Shown here in pieces: positions 8,701-15,726 of a stretch of DNA of 23,651 bases. Each line of letters starts with the position of its first letter. Position 1 is the first letter of the stretch. The position numbers were made by a program, and so were the translations under genes. Below the pieces are notes generated by a model that was given only the letters and a program-made list of their open reading frames with translations, was not told the DNA's origin and searched no databases. This stretch comes from JBBQYA01 sp038209155 (GTDB taxonomy: Bacteria > Bacteroidota > Bacteroidia > Sphingobacteriales > Sphingobacteriaceae). The stretch covers positions 1 to 23,651 of the forward strand of contig JBBQYA010000040.1 in NCBI GenBank assembly GCA_038209155.1. Direction: 5' to 3'.

Positions 8701-9936
8701 ATCTCCAGTGTTATTTAATGATGGAAAAGTAGTTAAACCCAAAACATCTCCATATATCTTATAACTATTTGTATCAGCTCTAGTAGTTAGAATTAAATAT
8801 TCTCCACCATTAATTATTGTATTTCCAAATGTATAAGTACTGGTTGCATCACTGTATTTAAATCCATTTAAATTTACAGGCTGATTGCTCGTATTATATA
8901 ATTCAGCAAATTCTGTAGCAGGAAGCCCAATAGTTGGAGATGGATCTGCGAATAATTCATTGATCACAATAGAATTGTTTGTTACTACAATTGAATAGGT
9001 AAAATTTGCAGTATTATTGACAGAAATTGTATTTCCAGCTAAATCTTTTACATTAGACACAGTTACTAAATAATTGCCTACAGCTAATTCCTGAGCTAAT
9101 TCCAACTCCATTACAGAATTGTTAGCTCCAGAAAAAGCCACAATAATTGGATTTCCAATTCCAGAAATAGTATAGTTAGATATATTTAAAGCACTCAGAC
9201 CTTCTAACGCTTCATTAAAATTTAATTGAACTTTAATCCCATCATTAGTTGCAGCAGAAATCAAATTTGGTGGAGTAGTATCAGCTGCTAAAACGGAGAT
9301 AGAAAGATTATCAAAAATAAATTTGTCACTTCTAGTTGCTGTGTAAATTGCTCTTACTCCGAAAAAAGATGAAATAGAATGTGTCGCATCATTTACAGTT
9401 CCTTCTAGTTGAAAATTATTAGTAAATGTATCGTCAGATTCTAAGGTCCAAAGTCCTAAATTATCTCTGCTGATTCTAATTTGCGATTTCACCGTATCGG
9501 TGACACTACGAATATGTGGTGCACCATCAATTATTTTTGTAATAGTTGTACCTGTTTGTCTAAATAAATCATAAGAATCTGTATTACCTGATTCACCAAT
9601 TAGCAAAAAATAACCATTTAAAGAATTTTCCAAATCTGCATTATTGGAGGCCAAATAAATTCTCATTTGATTTCCAGTAGATGGATCAAAATTCATCTGA
9701 AAATCAAAAGTCCAAAGAGTATTATTAAGTGAAATGTTAGCTGTGCTTAAATAAACAGATTGAGCAGAGGCACTCAAGTTAGTTTGCAATTGCAAATTTG
9801 GATTGATCTGAAAACCACCTATATCTCCCGCCCAGCTCGGGTTTGAATTAAAGTCTCCATCCGAAAAATTATCAATAACTTGAGCATTAGCCTTAAAATA
9901 AAAAGTAATAAGGATAAACAAAAATATCTTTTTCAT
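5749..9936 (-). CDS. Giant secreted multidomain protein: four lamin-tail domains alternating with Ig-like domains, FlgD-like C-terminal domain
   Basis: The protein has 1395 residues. Residues 1-19 are a signal peptide ending ANAQ. Residues 20 to about 216 resemble a concanavalin-A/LamG-like jelly roll, and 217-316 are a bacterial Ig-like domain opening DTTPPNL. Four lamin-tail domains follow at about 319-476, 588-745, 854-1012 and 1118-1282. Each opens with INE(L/I), has an (F/V)xE(L/I)YN-type strand and a (F/M)PSLN motif, and ends with a conserved W and TPG. Ig-like domains of about 105 residues separate them. The C-terminal part (about 1296-1395) has FSPDGDGRDDE and a FlgD-like Ig fold ending in GVYIVYFET, like C-terminal domains of Bacteroidota surface proteins; it is not a textbook T9SS type A or B signal. 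Function is unknown; an extracellular scaffold or adhesin is inference. The gene stands alone between tdh and the divergent asd. Confidence 0.85.
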   Translation of the reverse strand: MKKIFLFILITFYFKANAQVIDNFSDGDFNSNPSWAGDIGGFQINPNLQLQTNLSASAQSVYLSTANISLNNTLWTFDFQMNFDPSTGNQMRIYLASNNADLENSLNGYFLLIGESGNTDSYDLFRQTGTTITKIIDGAPHIRSVTDTVKSQIRISRDNLGLWTLESDDTFTNNFQLEGTVNDATHSISSFFGVRAIYTATRSDKFIFDNLSISVLAADTTPPNLISAATNDGIKVQLNFNEALEGLSALNISNYTISGIGNPIIVAFSGANNSVMELELAQELAVGNYLVTVSNVKDLAGNTISVNNTANFTYSIVVTNNSIVINELFADPSPTIGLPATEFAELYNTSNQPVNLNGFKYSDATSTYTFGNTIINGGEYLILTTRADTNSYKIYGDVLGLTTFPSLNNTGDSISLKDNTGIVIDQVNYNLNWYRSTVKANGGYTLERIDPFSICKNYQNWNSSNANIGGTPGKVNSVFDPNLDLIKIKPDSIIVIAKDELRIILNKVPDSSSISTLQNYRIVNSLNQEQGILSVNANNDILQILFQNTLLPDIYKIFFFGISDCAGGKIDSLQFYTFEIQSNPISSFPIIINEIFADPSPVIGLPEKEFIELFNTSNSTVLLNGLEYSDPTSTFIFTNGSIDANSYLIICPIADTALFSPFGKVKGISPFPSLNNAGDVLSLTDPNGTILNKVTYADSWYRDAIKKGGGYSLEKIDPFSNCNQAENWNASNSIIGGTPGIQNSVFAINTDTAKLKIVSLTAISATELLISFSKIPDTTAAKMISNYQLIDPFGTIVLINIITNDNGNFILTINQNLIIGNYKIKLKNITDCGGNEIDTSQFNFTISGIPTGEITLLINELYPDPDVSSGLPNAEFIELYNFGIASVALKGVTFSDASSTATFKGGSISEKGFAIVCDISDVSLFAAYPNVIGVSSFPSLNNASDFVVLKDKIGNTIDQLSYTDDWYRDPLKSDGGFTLERIDEFSTCSGLNNWKASENILGGTPGFINSVNAPLSDTTTLRITNVKIENDSSVTLTFSKSVNQASLVETFHFVINGFIQLNSTLPSADNTSVTLTFSSKFIRGFTYNIQFFDFADCTGKPVSINPVNVLLALPVNIGDLLINEILFNPKTGGSDFVEIYNNSENVIDLSEINIANATDLDSVGSEKQISNNQFFLMPKKYAVLSPNIQNIISSYFTENNENFIQIASMPSLNDDEGRVILLSKNRRIDQYNYSDKDHFPLLDNTEGVSLERISFGEKTQNKSNWNSAATTVGFATPGYKNSQARELKKLEDEIQIEPQVFSPDGDGRDDELIIRFNINDANLTANITVFDMEGRKIKKIASNDLIAETGTYSWKGEDDDNQKVKAGVYIVYFETFALDGDIKKFKKTCVLANKF
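6091..8982 (-). repeat. Protein-level tandem repeat: lamin-tail plus Ig module, period about 266 codons
   Basis: The lamin-tail copies lie at 8982-8509, 8175-7702, 7377-6901 and, more diverged, 6585-6091. The first three copies are clearly homologous residue by residue and keep the order INEL/I, ADPSP or PDPD, GLPxxEF, SDxxST, FPSLNN, WYR, GG(Y/F)(T/S)LE(R/K)IDxFS, C, NW, GGTPG. The fourth is shorter in its opening half and lacks the GLP motif and the cysteine. The spacing between equivalent landmarks is 265-267 residues, so the unit that was duplicated is lamin-tail plus the following Ig domain, not the lamin-tail alone. Confidence 0.8.
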
Positions 9937-10027
9937 ATTTGTAGATAGAACAATAGGTTAAACGAAAATAGTAATTTTACTAATAATTCTATATATTCTT
10001 ATTGTTAACTTTTTATTAAAAAATTAA

Positions 10028-11029
10028 ATGAAAATTGCTGTAATTGGGGCTACAGGCTTGGTTGGATCAACTATGTTGAAGGTTTTGGAAGAGAGAAATT
10101 TTCCAGTAACCGAACTTATTCCAGTAGCTTCTGAAAAAAGTATAGGTAAATCTATTGAGTTTAAAGGAGAAAAGTATAAAATTATAAGTATAGAAAATGC
10201 TATTGCAATGAAACCATCGATTGCAATTTTTTCTGCTGGTGGTTCTATCTCCTTAGTAGAAGCTCCTAAATTTGCAGCAGTTGGAAGTACAGTAATCGAC
10301 AATTCTTCGGCCTGGAGAATGGATTCTTCAAAATGCTTAATAGTTCCAGAGGTTAACGCAAATATTTTAACGAAAAATGATAAAATAATAGCCAATCCAA
10401 ATTGCTCTACAATTCAATTAGTAATGGTTCTTCAACCTTTACATAAAATTTTTAAAATCAAAAGAGTTGTGGTATCCACTTATCAATCCGTAACTGGAAC
10501 CGGTGTAAAAGCAGTCAACCAATTAATGAATGAACGTAAAGGAATTCAAGGAGAAATGGCTTATTCCTATCCAATTGACTTAAATGCAATTCCGCAAATA
10601 GATTCATTCACAGAAAATGGATACACAAAAGAGGAAATGAAAATGGTGAATGAAACGATGAAAATAATGCAGGACAATTCAATAAGACTTACATCAACTA
10701 CCGTTAGAATTCCAGTGATAGGTGGGCATTCAGAATCAGTAAACATTGAATTCGAAAATGATTTTGAATTAAAAAAAATTAGAGAAATACTTGAAAATGC
10801 TGCTGGAATAGTGGTAGAGGACGAAATAGAAAAGCAAAAATATCCGATGCCCATAAATGCTCAAGGAAAAGATGAGGTTTTTGTGGGACGAATACGGAGA
10901 GATTTCAGTAGAGATAAAGCATTAAATTTGTGGATTGTAAGCGATAACTTAAGAAAAGGGGCAGCAACAAATGCAGTTCAAATTGCAGAATACTTACATG
11001 AAAATAATTTGTTAGAAAATTTAGACTAA
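10028..11029 (+). CDS. asd: Aspartate-semialdehyde dehydrogenase
   Basis: The enzyme reduces L-4-aspartyl phosphate to aspartate semialdehyde with NADPH in the cytoplasm, the branch point for lysine/diaminopimelate, threonine and methionine. The 333 residues carry the NADP-binding loop GATGLVG (7-13), SAGGSIS at 69-75, DNSSAWRM at 91-98, the catalytic cysteine Cys126 in NPNCST, and His234 in RIPVIGGHSES. The C-terminal VGRIRRD and NLRKGAATNAVQIAE segments are typical. Length is normal. It is the first gene of the plus-strand run, ending 6 bp before the carotenoid desaturase gene, so this housekeeping gene appears to head the carotenoid operon. Upstream lie 91 bp shared with the divergent lamin-tail gene; only a one-mismatch -7 element and no -33 partner were found there. 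Confidence 0.96.
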   Translation: MKIAVIGATGLVGSTMLKVLEERNFPVTELIPVASEKSIGKSIEFKGEKYKIISIENAIAMKPSIAIFSAGGSISLVEAPKFAAVGSTVIDNSSAWRMDSSKCLIVPEVNANILTKNDKIIANPNCSTIQLVMVLQPLHKIFKIKRVVVSTYQSVTGTGVKAVNQLMNERKGIQGEMAYSYPIDLNAIPQIDSFTENGYTKEEMKMVNETMKIMQDNSIRLTSTTVRIPVIGGHSESVNIEFENDFELKKIREILENAAGIVVEDEIEKQKYPMPINAQGKDEVFVGRIRRDFSRDKALNLWIVSDNLRKGAATNAVQIAEYLHENNLLENLD

Positions 11030-11035
11030 AAAAGA

Positions 11036-12508
11036 TTGGTAAATAAAGAAAAGAGAATTGTAGTAATTGGAGCTGGAATAGCTGGTATTGCTGTCGCTAT
11101 TCGTTTACAACTAAAAGGTTTTGCGGTAATTGTATTAGAAAAAAATAGTTATCCAGGAGGCAAATTAAGTGAAATAAAAGAAAATGGGTTTCGATTTGAT
11201 GCTGGTCCATCTCTTTTTACTATGCCACATTTTGTAGATGAATTATTTATCTTATCAGGGAAAAACCCAAGAGATTATTTTAATTACACGAAATTAGAAG
11301 AAACCTGCGAATACTTTTATTCAGATGGAACTAAAATAACAGCATTTTCAGATTTAGAAAAATTCGGTTTGGAAATCGAAAACAAAACTAAAGATACTTC
11401 CAATTCCATTCAGAATTTTTTTAACAAATCAAAAGCAATATTTGAAATTACAAACCCTGTTTTTCTAACAAAATCTCTTCATAAATTACAAACTTATTTA
11501 TCTTTATCTACCTTAAAATCTTTATTACGATTTAATGAAATTAATGCTTTTCAGACTATGAATGTAGCAAATGAAAAACATTTTTCTGATCCAAAAACTA
11601 TTCAATTTTTTAATAGATATGCAACCTATAATGGATCAAATCCTTACCAAGCACCTGCCACTTTAAATGTTATTCCACATTTAGAACATCATTTTGGTGC
11701 GTTTTTCCCTACTGGAGGAATGGTTGAAATAACCAACTCATTAGTAAAATTAGCTGAGGAATTGGGTGTAAGTTTTAATTATAATTCAGAAGTGAAAAAA
11801 ATTAAATTAATTGGAAATTCAATTTCTGGAATTGAAACAAACAAAGATTTAATTGAAACCAACATAATTATAGCTAATACAGATGTTCATAGCATTTATA
11901 AAAATTTACTACCAGAAATCAAAATTAAAAAGAAATTAAAAATACAAGAGCCTTCTAGTTCTGCTCTCATTTTCTACTGGGGAATTAAAAAAGAATTCAA
12001 AGAATTAGGTTTGCACAATATCTTTTTTTCTAACAACTATTCGGATGAGTTTTCCCGAATCTTCGATAAAAAATCTGTAAGTAATGATCCAACAGTTTAT
12101 TTAAATATTAGCTCAAAATACAAAAAAGACGATGCCCCAATTGGCTGCGAAAATTGGTTCACCATGATCAATGTTCCTTATAATTCTGGACAGGATTGGG
12201 GAAAAATAATTATGGAAGCCAGAAAAAATATAATTAGAATACTAAATGAAAGATTGAATATCAATACTGAAACACTCATTGTTTCAGAAAGTATTTTAGA
12301 TCCAATTTTAATTGAAAAGAGAACTTCTTCAAACAAAGGAGCATTATATGGAAATAGTAGCAACAATAAGTTTGCTGCATTTCTTCGTCATCCCAATTTT
12401 TCAAAAGAAATTAAGGGCTTGTACTTTTGCGGGGGAAGTGTACATCCAGGTGGAGGAATTCCCTTGGCATTATTGTCTGCTAAAATTACATCAGATTTAA
12501 TAAAATGA
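11036..12508 (+). CDS. crtD: CrtI/CrtD-family carotenoid desaturase (phytoene desaturase superfamily)
   Basis: This FAD-dependent enzyme of 490 residues belongs to the CrtI superfamily. The dinucleotide-binding loop IGAGIAG (11-17) is followed by EKNSYPGGKL, FDAGPSLFTMP (about 55-65), and ends with the family C-terminal motif GLYFCGGSVHPGGGIPLAL. Superfamily members desaturate carotenoid backbones. CrtD in particular introduces the 3',4' double bond after 1'-hydroxylation, and the neighbouring CruF-type gene makes that role the most likely. CrtI itself (phytoene to lycopene) is the alternative and cannot be excluded from the sequence. The start is TTG at 11036: there is no in-frame ATG before residue 63, and the Rossmann strand must begin near residue 8. 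The stop overlaps the next start by 4 bp (ATGA). Confidence 0.75.
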   Translation: MVNKEKRIVVIGAGIAGIAVAIRLQLKGFAVIVLEKNSYPGGKLSEIKENGFRFDAGPSLFTMPHFVDELFILSGKNPRDYFNYTKLEETCEYFYSDGTKITAFSDLEKFGLEIENKTKDTSNSIQNFFNKSKAIFEITNPVFLTKSLHKLQTYLSLSTLKSLLRFNEINAFQTMNVANEKHFSDPKTIQFFNRYATYNGSNPYQAPATLNVIPHLEHHFGAFFPTGGMVEITNSLVKLAEELGVSFNYNSEVKKIKLIGNSISGIETNKDLIETNIIIANTDVHSIYKNLLPEIKIKKKLKIQEPSSSALIFYWGIKKEFKELGLHNIFFSNNYSDEFSRIFDKKSVSNDPTVYLNISSKYKKDDAPIGCENWFTMINVPYNSGQDWGKIIMEARKNIIRILNERLNINTETLIVSESILDPILIEKRTSSNKGALYGNSSNNKFAAFLRHPNFSKEIKGLYFCGGSVHPGGGIPLALLSAKITSDLIK

Positions 12509-13119
12509 TAGAAGCAAAACCTTCGTATTCTTTTCAAAAGCTTTTTTCTTTTTATTTGAGAATTAAGTTTTCTAACAATTTTCATAAAGTAGAATTTAAT
12601 CAAATAGCAATAGATCCAAACAAAAGTTTATTGATTTTAGCTAATCATATTAGTTGGTGGGATGGCTTTTTATTATTTAATATCAACAGAAAACAATTTA
12701 ATAAAAACTTTCATGTGATGATGATGGAAGAACAATTAAAAAAATTAAATTGGTTTAGAAAATTAGGTGCTTATTCCATAAAAAAAAATACTAAGGAAAT
12801 TATAATTAGCTTAAACTACACTTCAGAATTATTGAAAAATAAAAAAAATATGGTTTTGCTCTTTCCATCTGGGGAAATTCACTCACAGCAAGAAATTAAC
12901 ACTTTCTTTGGCTCAGGAACTGAAAGAATTCTAAATAATTTTACTAATGAAGTTCAAGTTTTGGCAGCAATATCCTTTATAGACTATGGATCCAATCCAA
13001 AACCAAGTGTAATTACCTATTTAGATTTCATAAATAAATCTGATACTATGAATTTAGCAGATTCTTTTAAAGCTGTTTATTTAAAAAGTAGAGAAAAACA
13101 TTTAAATAGAATTATTTAA
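12505..13119 (+). CDS. PlsC-type acyltransferase, probably acylating a carotenoid glycoside
   Basis: This 204-residue protein belongs to the lysophosphatidate/glycerol-phosphate acyltransferase superfamily. The catalytic block is ANHISWWDG with His48 and Asp53 (HX4D). The second block is FPSGEIHSQ at about 120-128, in the place of the common FPEGT motif; the change suggests an acceptor other than glycerol phosphate. Downstream is FGSGTERI. Located between a carotenoid desaturase and a GT2 gene, it most likely transfers a fatty acyl group to the sugar of a carotenoid glycoside, the role of CruD in green sulfur bacteria. That role is inferred from position only. Translation is probably coupled to the gene before it (ATGA overlap), and the stop is 1 bp before the GT2 start. 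Confidence 0.78.
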   Translation: MIEAKPSYSFQKLFSFYLRIKFSNNFHKVEFNQIAIDPNKSLLILANHISWWDGFLLFNINRKQFNKNFHVMMMEEQLKKLNWFRKLGAYSIKKNTKEIIISLNYTSELLKNKKNMVLLFPSGEIHSQQEINTFFGSGTERILNNFTNEVQVLAAISFIDYGSNPKPSVITYLDFINKSDTMNLADSFKAVYLKSREKHLNRII

Positions 13120-13120
13120 A

Positions 13121-14212
13121 ATGATATTAATTTATTTATTACTTATTTTTTTATGTTTAAGATTTTGCATCACCTTATTCAATTTTTTATCCCAACCTTT
13201 TTTACCTCCATCTCCTAAACTTTATGACGATTTAGTTTCCATATTAATTCCTGCCAGAAATGAGGAAAATAATATTTTAGAACTGTTAAAATCGATTAAC
13301 AATTCAACTTATAAGAATTTAGAAATCATCATTGCTGATGATGGATCTACAGATGAAACTTTTTCAATTGTTTCTAACTATATATTGGATAAACCTAATT
13401 TTACCATTTTTAAAATTGAAACGTTACCCGATGGCTGGTTAGGAAAAAATCATGCATGCTTTCAATTAGCTAAAAGAGCCCAAGGATTTTATTTTTTATT
13501 CTTGGATGCCGACGAAATCATAGTATCGTCTGTAATTGATAGCGGAATTCATAGAATAAAAACTAATAAATTACACTTACTTTCACTTTTTTGCGATCAG
13601 AAAATGGATTCATTAGGAGAACGATTAGTTGTTCCATTAATGCACTATTTGTTACTTTCTTTATTGCCATTACGCTTAGTATATCTTTCAAAAAATCCTT
13701 CTTTCTCTGCAGCAAGTGGTCAATTTATGATGTTTGAGGCAGAGCATTATAAAAAAGAACAATGGCATGAACAATTAAAAAATTATGTGGTAGAAGATGT
13801 TGCAATAATTAAGTTAATGAAAACTGAGCTTTTTAGAACGGAAACTTTATTAGCCAACAGATTTGTAAAATGCAGAATGTACACTGGTTTTAATGATGCA
13901 TTAAATGGATTTAGCAAAAACTTATTAGCAGGATTTAACTATAATTTAGGTGCACTTACATTTTACTTTATTTTAATTTATTTTGGATTTATTGCTTTAC
14001 TATTTTTTCCAATTTGGTTTAGTATTTTTGCTTTGACCCTGATAATTGGAATTCGAATTATGATTTCAATAATTAGCCATCAAAATATTATTTACAATTT
14101 GATTTTGCACCCTCTTCAAATGACTTCTTTTGTTATAGTAGCAATATTGTCAGTAAAAAAATATATTCAAAAAAATATTGTGTGGAAAGGCAGAAAAATA
14201 CAACCTGGATGA
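13121..14212 (+). CDS. Membrane GT2 glycosyltransferase, probably a carotenoid glycosyltransferase (CruC/CrtQ-like)
   Basis: This is a 363-residue integral-membrane family 2 glycosyltransferase. Residues 1 to about 22 form one membrane helix. The catalytic domain holds SILIPARNEE, the nucleotide-sugar aspartates in IIADDGSTDET, the GWLGKNHAC motif shared with CrtQ and HpnB-like enzymes, and the metal-binding FLDADE. After VVEDVAI and KCRMY there is a block of three or four C-terminal helices. Enzymes of this type glycosylate carotenoid hydroxyl or carboxyl groups. Next to a CruF-type hydratase the expected acceptor is the tertiary 1'-OH of a carotenoid. The sugar donor cannot be deduced. The stop overlaps the start of the next gene by 4 bp. 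Confidence 0.8.
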   Translation: MILIYLLLIFLCLRFCITLFNFLSQPFLPPSPKLYDDLVSILIPARNEENNILELLKSINNSTYKNLEIIIADDGSTDETFSIVSNYILDKPNFTIFKIETLPDGWLGKNHACFQLAKRAQGFYFLFLDADEIIVSSVIDSGIHRIKTNKLHLLSLFCDQKMDSLGERLVVPLMHYLLLSLLPLRLVYLSKNPSFSAASGQFMMFEAEHYKKEQWHEQLKNYVVEDVAIIKLMKTELFRTETLLANRFVKCRMYTGFNDALNGFSKNLLAGFNYNLGALTFYFILIYFGFIALLFFPIWFSIFALTLIIGIRIMISIISHQNIIYNLILHPLQMTSFVIVAILSVKKYIQKNIVWKGRKIQPG

Positions 14213-14838
14213 AAATAACCAAACAAAATTCTATAATTTTTATCATTATACTTTTTCATTTAGTAGGCATTATTGGATATTTATTTTTTGATCAGGTAGG
14301 TATATTTAAAAAACTTACACCTTGGCATTTGATATTTATGTCCTCCTTATTAATCATATCTCAACCAGAAAAGAACAAGGGGTTTTATTTATTTTTGATA
14401 TTGACTATTCTAGCTGGTTTTATCATTGAATATTTTGGTGTCCACACAGGTGCTCTTTTTGGTGAATATAAATACGGCGAAACTTTAGGGCTTAAGCTTG
14501 CTGAAGTTCCATTGGTAAAAGGTATAAATTGGTTTTTGGTGACTTATAGTACGGGTATGTTGGTAAATTCTTTTGGATTTAAAAATATTTTAATTAAGTG
14601 TTTTATTGGTTCCTCGTTGATGGTTTTATTGGATTTTTTTATAGAACCTGTAGCCATAAAATATGATTATTGGACATGGATTTCCGGTCAAATTCCAATG
14701 CAAAATTATTATGCTTGGTATGTTTTTTCCTTTTTATTTATGGGAATATTTTTTTTGATACCATTTAAAAAAGAAAACTCAGCGGGAATTTGTATGTATT
14801 TAACACAATTAATATTTTTTATCGTTCTATCCTTATAA
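14209..14838 (+). CDS. cruF: CruF-type carotenoid 1',2'-hydratase (DUF422 membrane protein)
   Basis: This 209-residue integral membrane protein of about seven helices adds water across the 1',2' double bond of the acyclic end of gamma-carotene or a related pigment. Recognisable family blocks are EYFGVHTGALFGEYKYG, the VPLVKGINW segment, LDFFIEPVAIKYDYWTW and QNYYAWYVFS. I chose ATG 14209, which overlaps the preceding stop as ATGA, exactly like the desaturase-acyltransferase junction. A GTG at 14182 would extend it by nine residues (MERQKNTTW) inside the previous gene and is less likely. The hydroxyl it creates would be the attachment site for the sugar added by the neighbouring GT2 enzyme. 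Confidence 0.85.
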   Translation: MKITKQNSIIFIIILFHLVGIIGYLFFDQVGIFKKLTPWHLIFMSSLLIISQPEKNKGFYLFLILTILAGFIIEYFGVHTGALFGEYKYGETLGLKLAEVPLVKGINWFLVTYSTGMLVNSFGFKNILIKCFIGSSLMVLLDFFIEPVAIKYDYWTWISGQIPMQNYYAWYVFSFLFMGIFFLIPFKKENSAGICMYLTQLIFFIVLSL

Positions 14839-14861
14839 ATTTGCAATTAGTAAAATAAAAA

Positions 14862-15707
14862 ATGTACAACCTTCAAGTTACCATTGATCAAGAATCAGGA
14901 TTTTGTTTTGGAGTAGTCTATGCAATAGATATGGCTGAGGAAATTCTTGCAGAACAGGGTTATTTGTACTGTTTAGGTGATATTGTACACAATGACGAAG
15001 AAGTAGAACGTTTAAAAGCAAAAGGATTAAAGATAATTTCCCACGATGATTTAATTCATTTAAAAAATGAAAAAGTTTTAATTCGTGCACATGGCGAAGC
15101 TCCAGAAACTTACAAAATAGCTTTGGAAAATAACATAATATTAATAGACGCTTCCTGCCCAGTAGTTCTTAAATTACAAAATAGGATAAAAAATTCATTT
15201 GATGATGATGAACAAATATTAATTTACGGTAAACATGGTCATGCGGAAGTAATTGGTTTGCAAGGGCAAACAAATGGAGAAGCAATCGTTTTTCAAGATA
15301 TCGCGGAATTAGACACATTGGAATTACCGAAAAAAATTACCCTTTACAGCCAGACTACAAAAAGTACGGACAAGTTTTATGCTATAAAAGACGAATTAAT
15401 AAGCAGAGGTCATGAACTTAAAGCGAATGACACCATCTGTAGGCAAGTTTCAAATAGAGATGAAGAACTTAGAAAATTTGTCAAAGATTTTAATAAAATA
15501 ATTTTTGTTTCGGGGAGAAAATCCTCCAATGGCAAAATTTTGTACGAAGTGTGTAGAAAGTATAATCCTAATACTTTTTTTATTTCTTCCAGTAGTGAAA
15601 TTGGTAAAAGTATGTTTGACGAAAATGATAAAGTTGGAGTTTGTGGCGCTACCTCTACGCCAATGTGGCTGATGGAACAAGTAAAAGAAAAACTATTACA
15701 AATTTAA
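14862..15707 (+). CDS. ispH: 4-hydroxy-3-methylbut-2-enyl diphosphate reductase
   Basis: IspH catalyses the last step of the MEP pathway, reducing HMBPP to IPP and DMAPP with a [4Fe-4S] cluster. The three cluster ligands are visible: Cys15 in GFCFGV, Cys99 in ASCPVV and Cys193 in TICRQ. The substrate-binding histidines are in RAHGE (His77) and GKHGHAEV; SQTTKST precedes the third cysteine and the SSNGK and STP motifs follow it. Length (281) is normal. The gene lies 23 bp after cruF and 19 bp before the ketolase, so precursor supply is embedded in the carotenoid operon. Members of this family were also annotated as LytB. Confidence 0.96.
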   Translation: MYNLQVTIDQESGFCFGVVYAIDMAEEILAEQGYLYCLGDIVHNDEEVERLKAKGLKIISHDDLIHLKNEKVLIRAHGEAPETYKIALENNIILIDASCPVVLKLQNRIKNSFDDDEQILIYGKHGHAEVIGLQGQTNGEAIVFQDIAELDTLELPKKITLYSQTTKSTDKFYAIKDELISRGHELKANDTICRQVSNRDEELRKFVKDFNKIIFVSGRKSSNGKILYEVCRKYNPNTFFISSSSEIGKSMFDENDKVGVCGATSTPMWLMEQVKEKLLQI

Positions 15708-15726
15708 TTTAAATAGTCTTTAAAAA

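Noticed and set aside
5749..9936. Several open frames on the plus strand inside the lamin-tail gene (for example 5909-6160, 6833-7054, 7193-7474, 8184-8393)
   Set aside because: They are antisense to a clearly coding reading frame, have no recognisable domains, and arise from its codon composition.
12312..12603. Short open frames overlapping the desaturase and acyltransferase genes on both strands
   Set aside because: The overlapping genes carry intact family motifs throughout; the short frames have none.
14182..14208. GTG start extending the CruF-type protein by nine residues
   Set aside because: It lies within the preceding gene, and ATG 14209 makes a classical ATGA overlap identical in form to the one at 12505; the extra residues are polar and not membrane-like.
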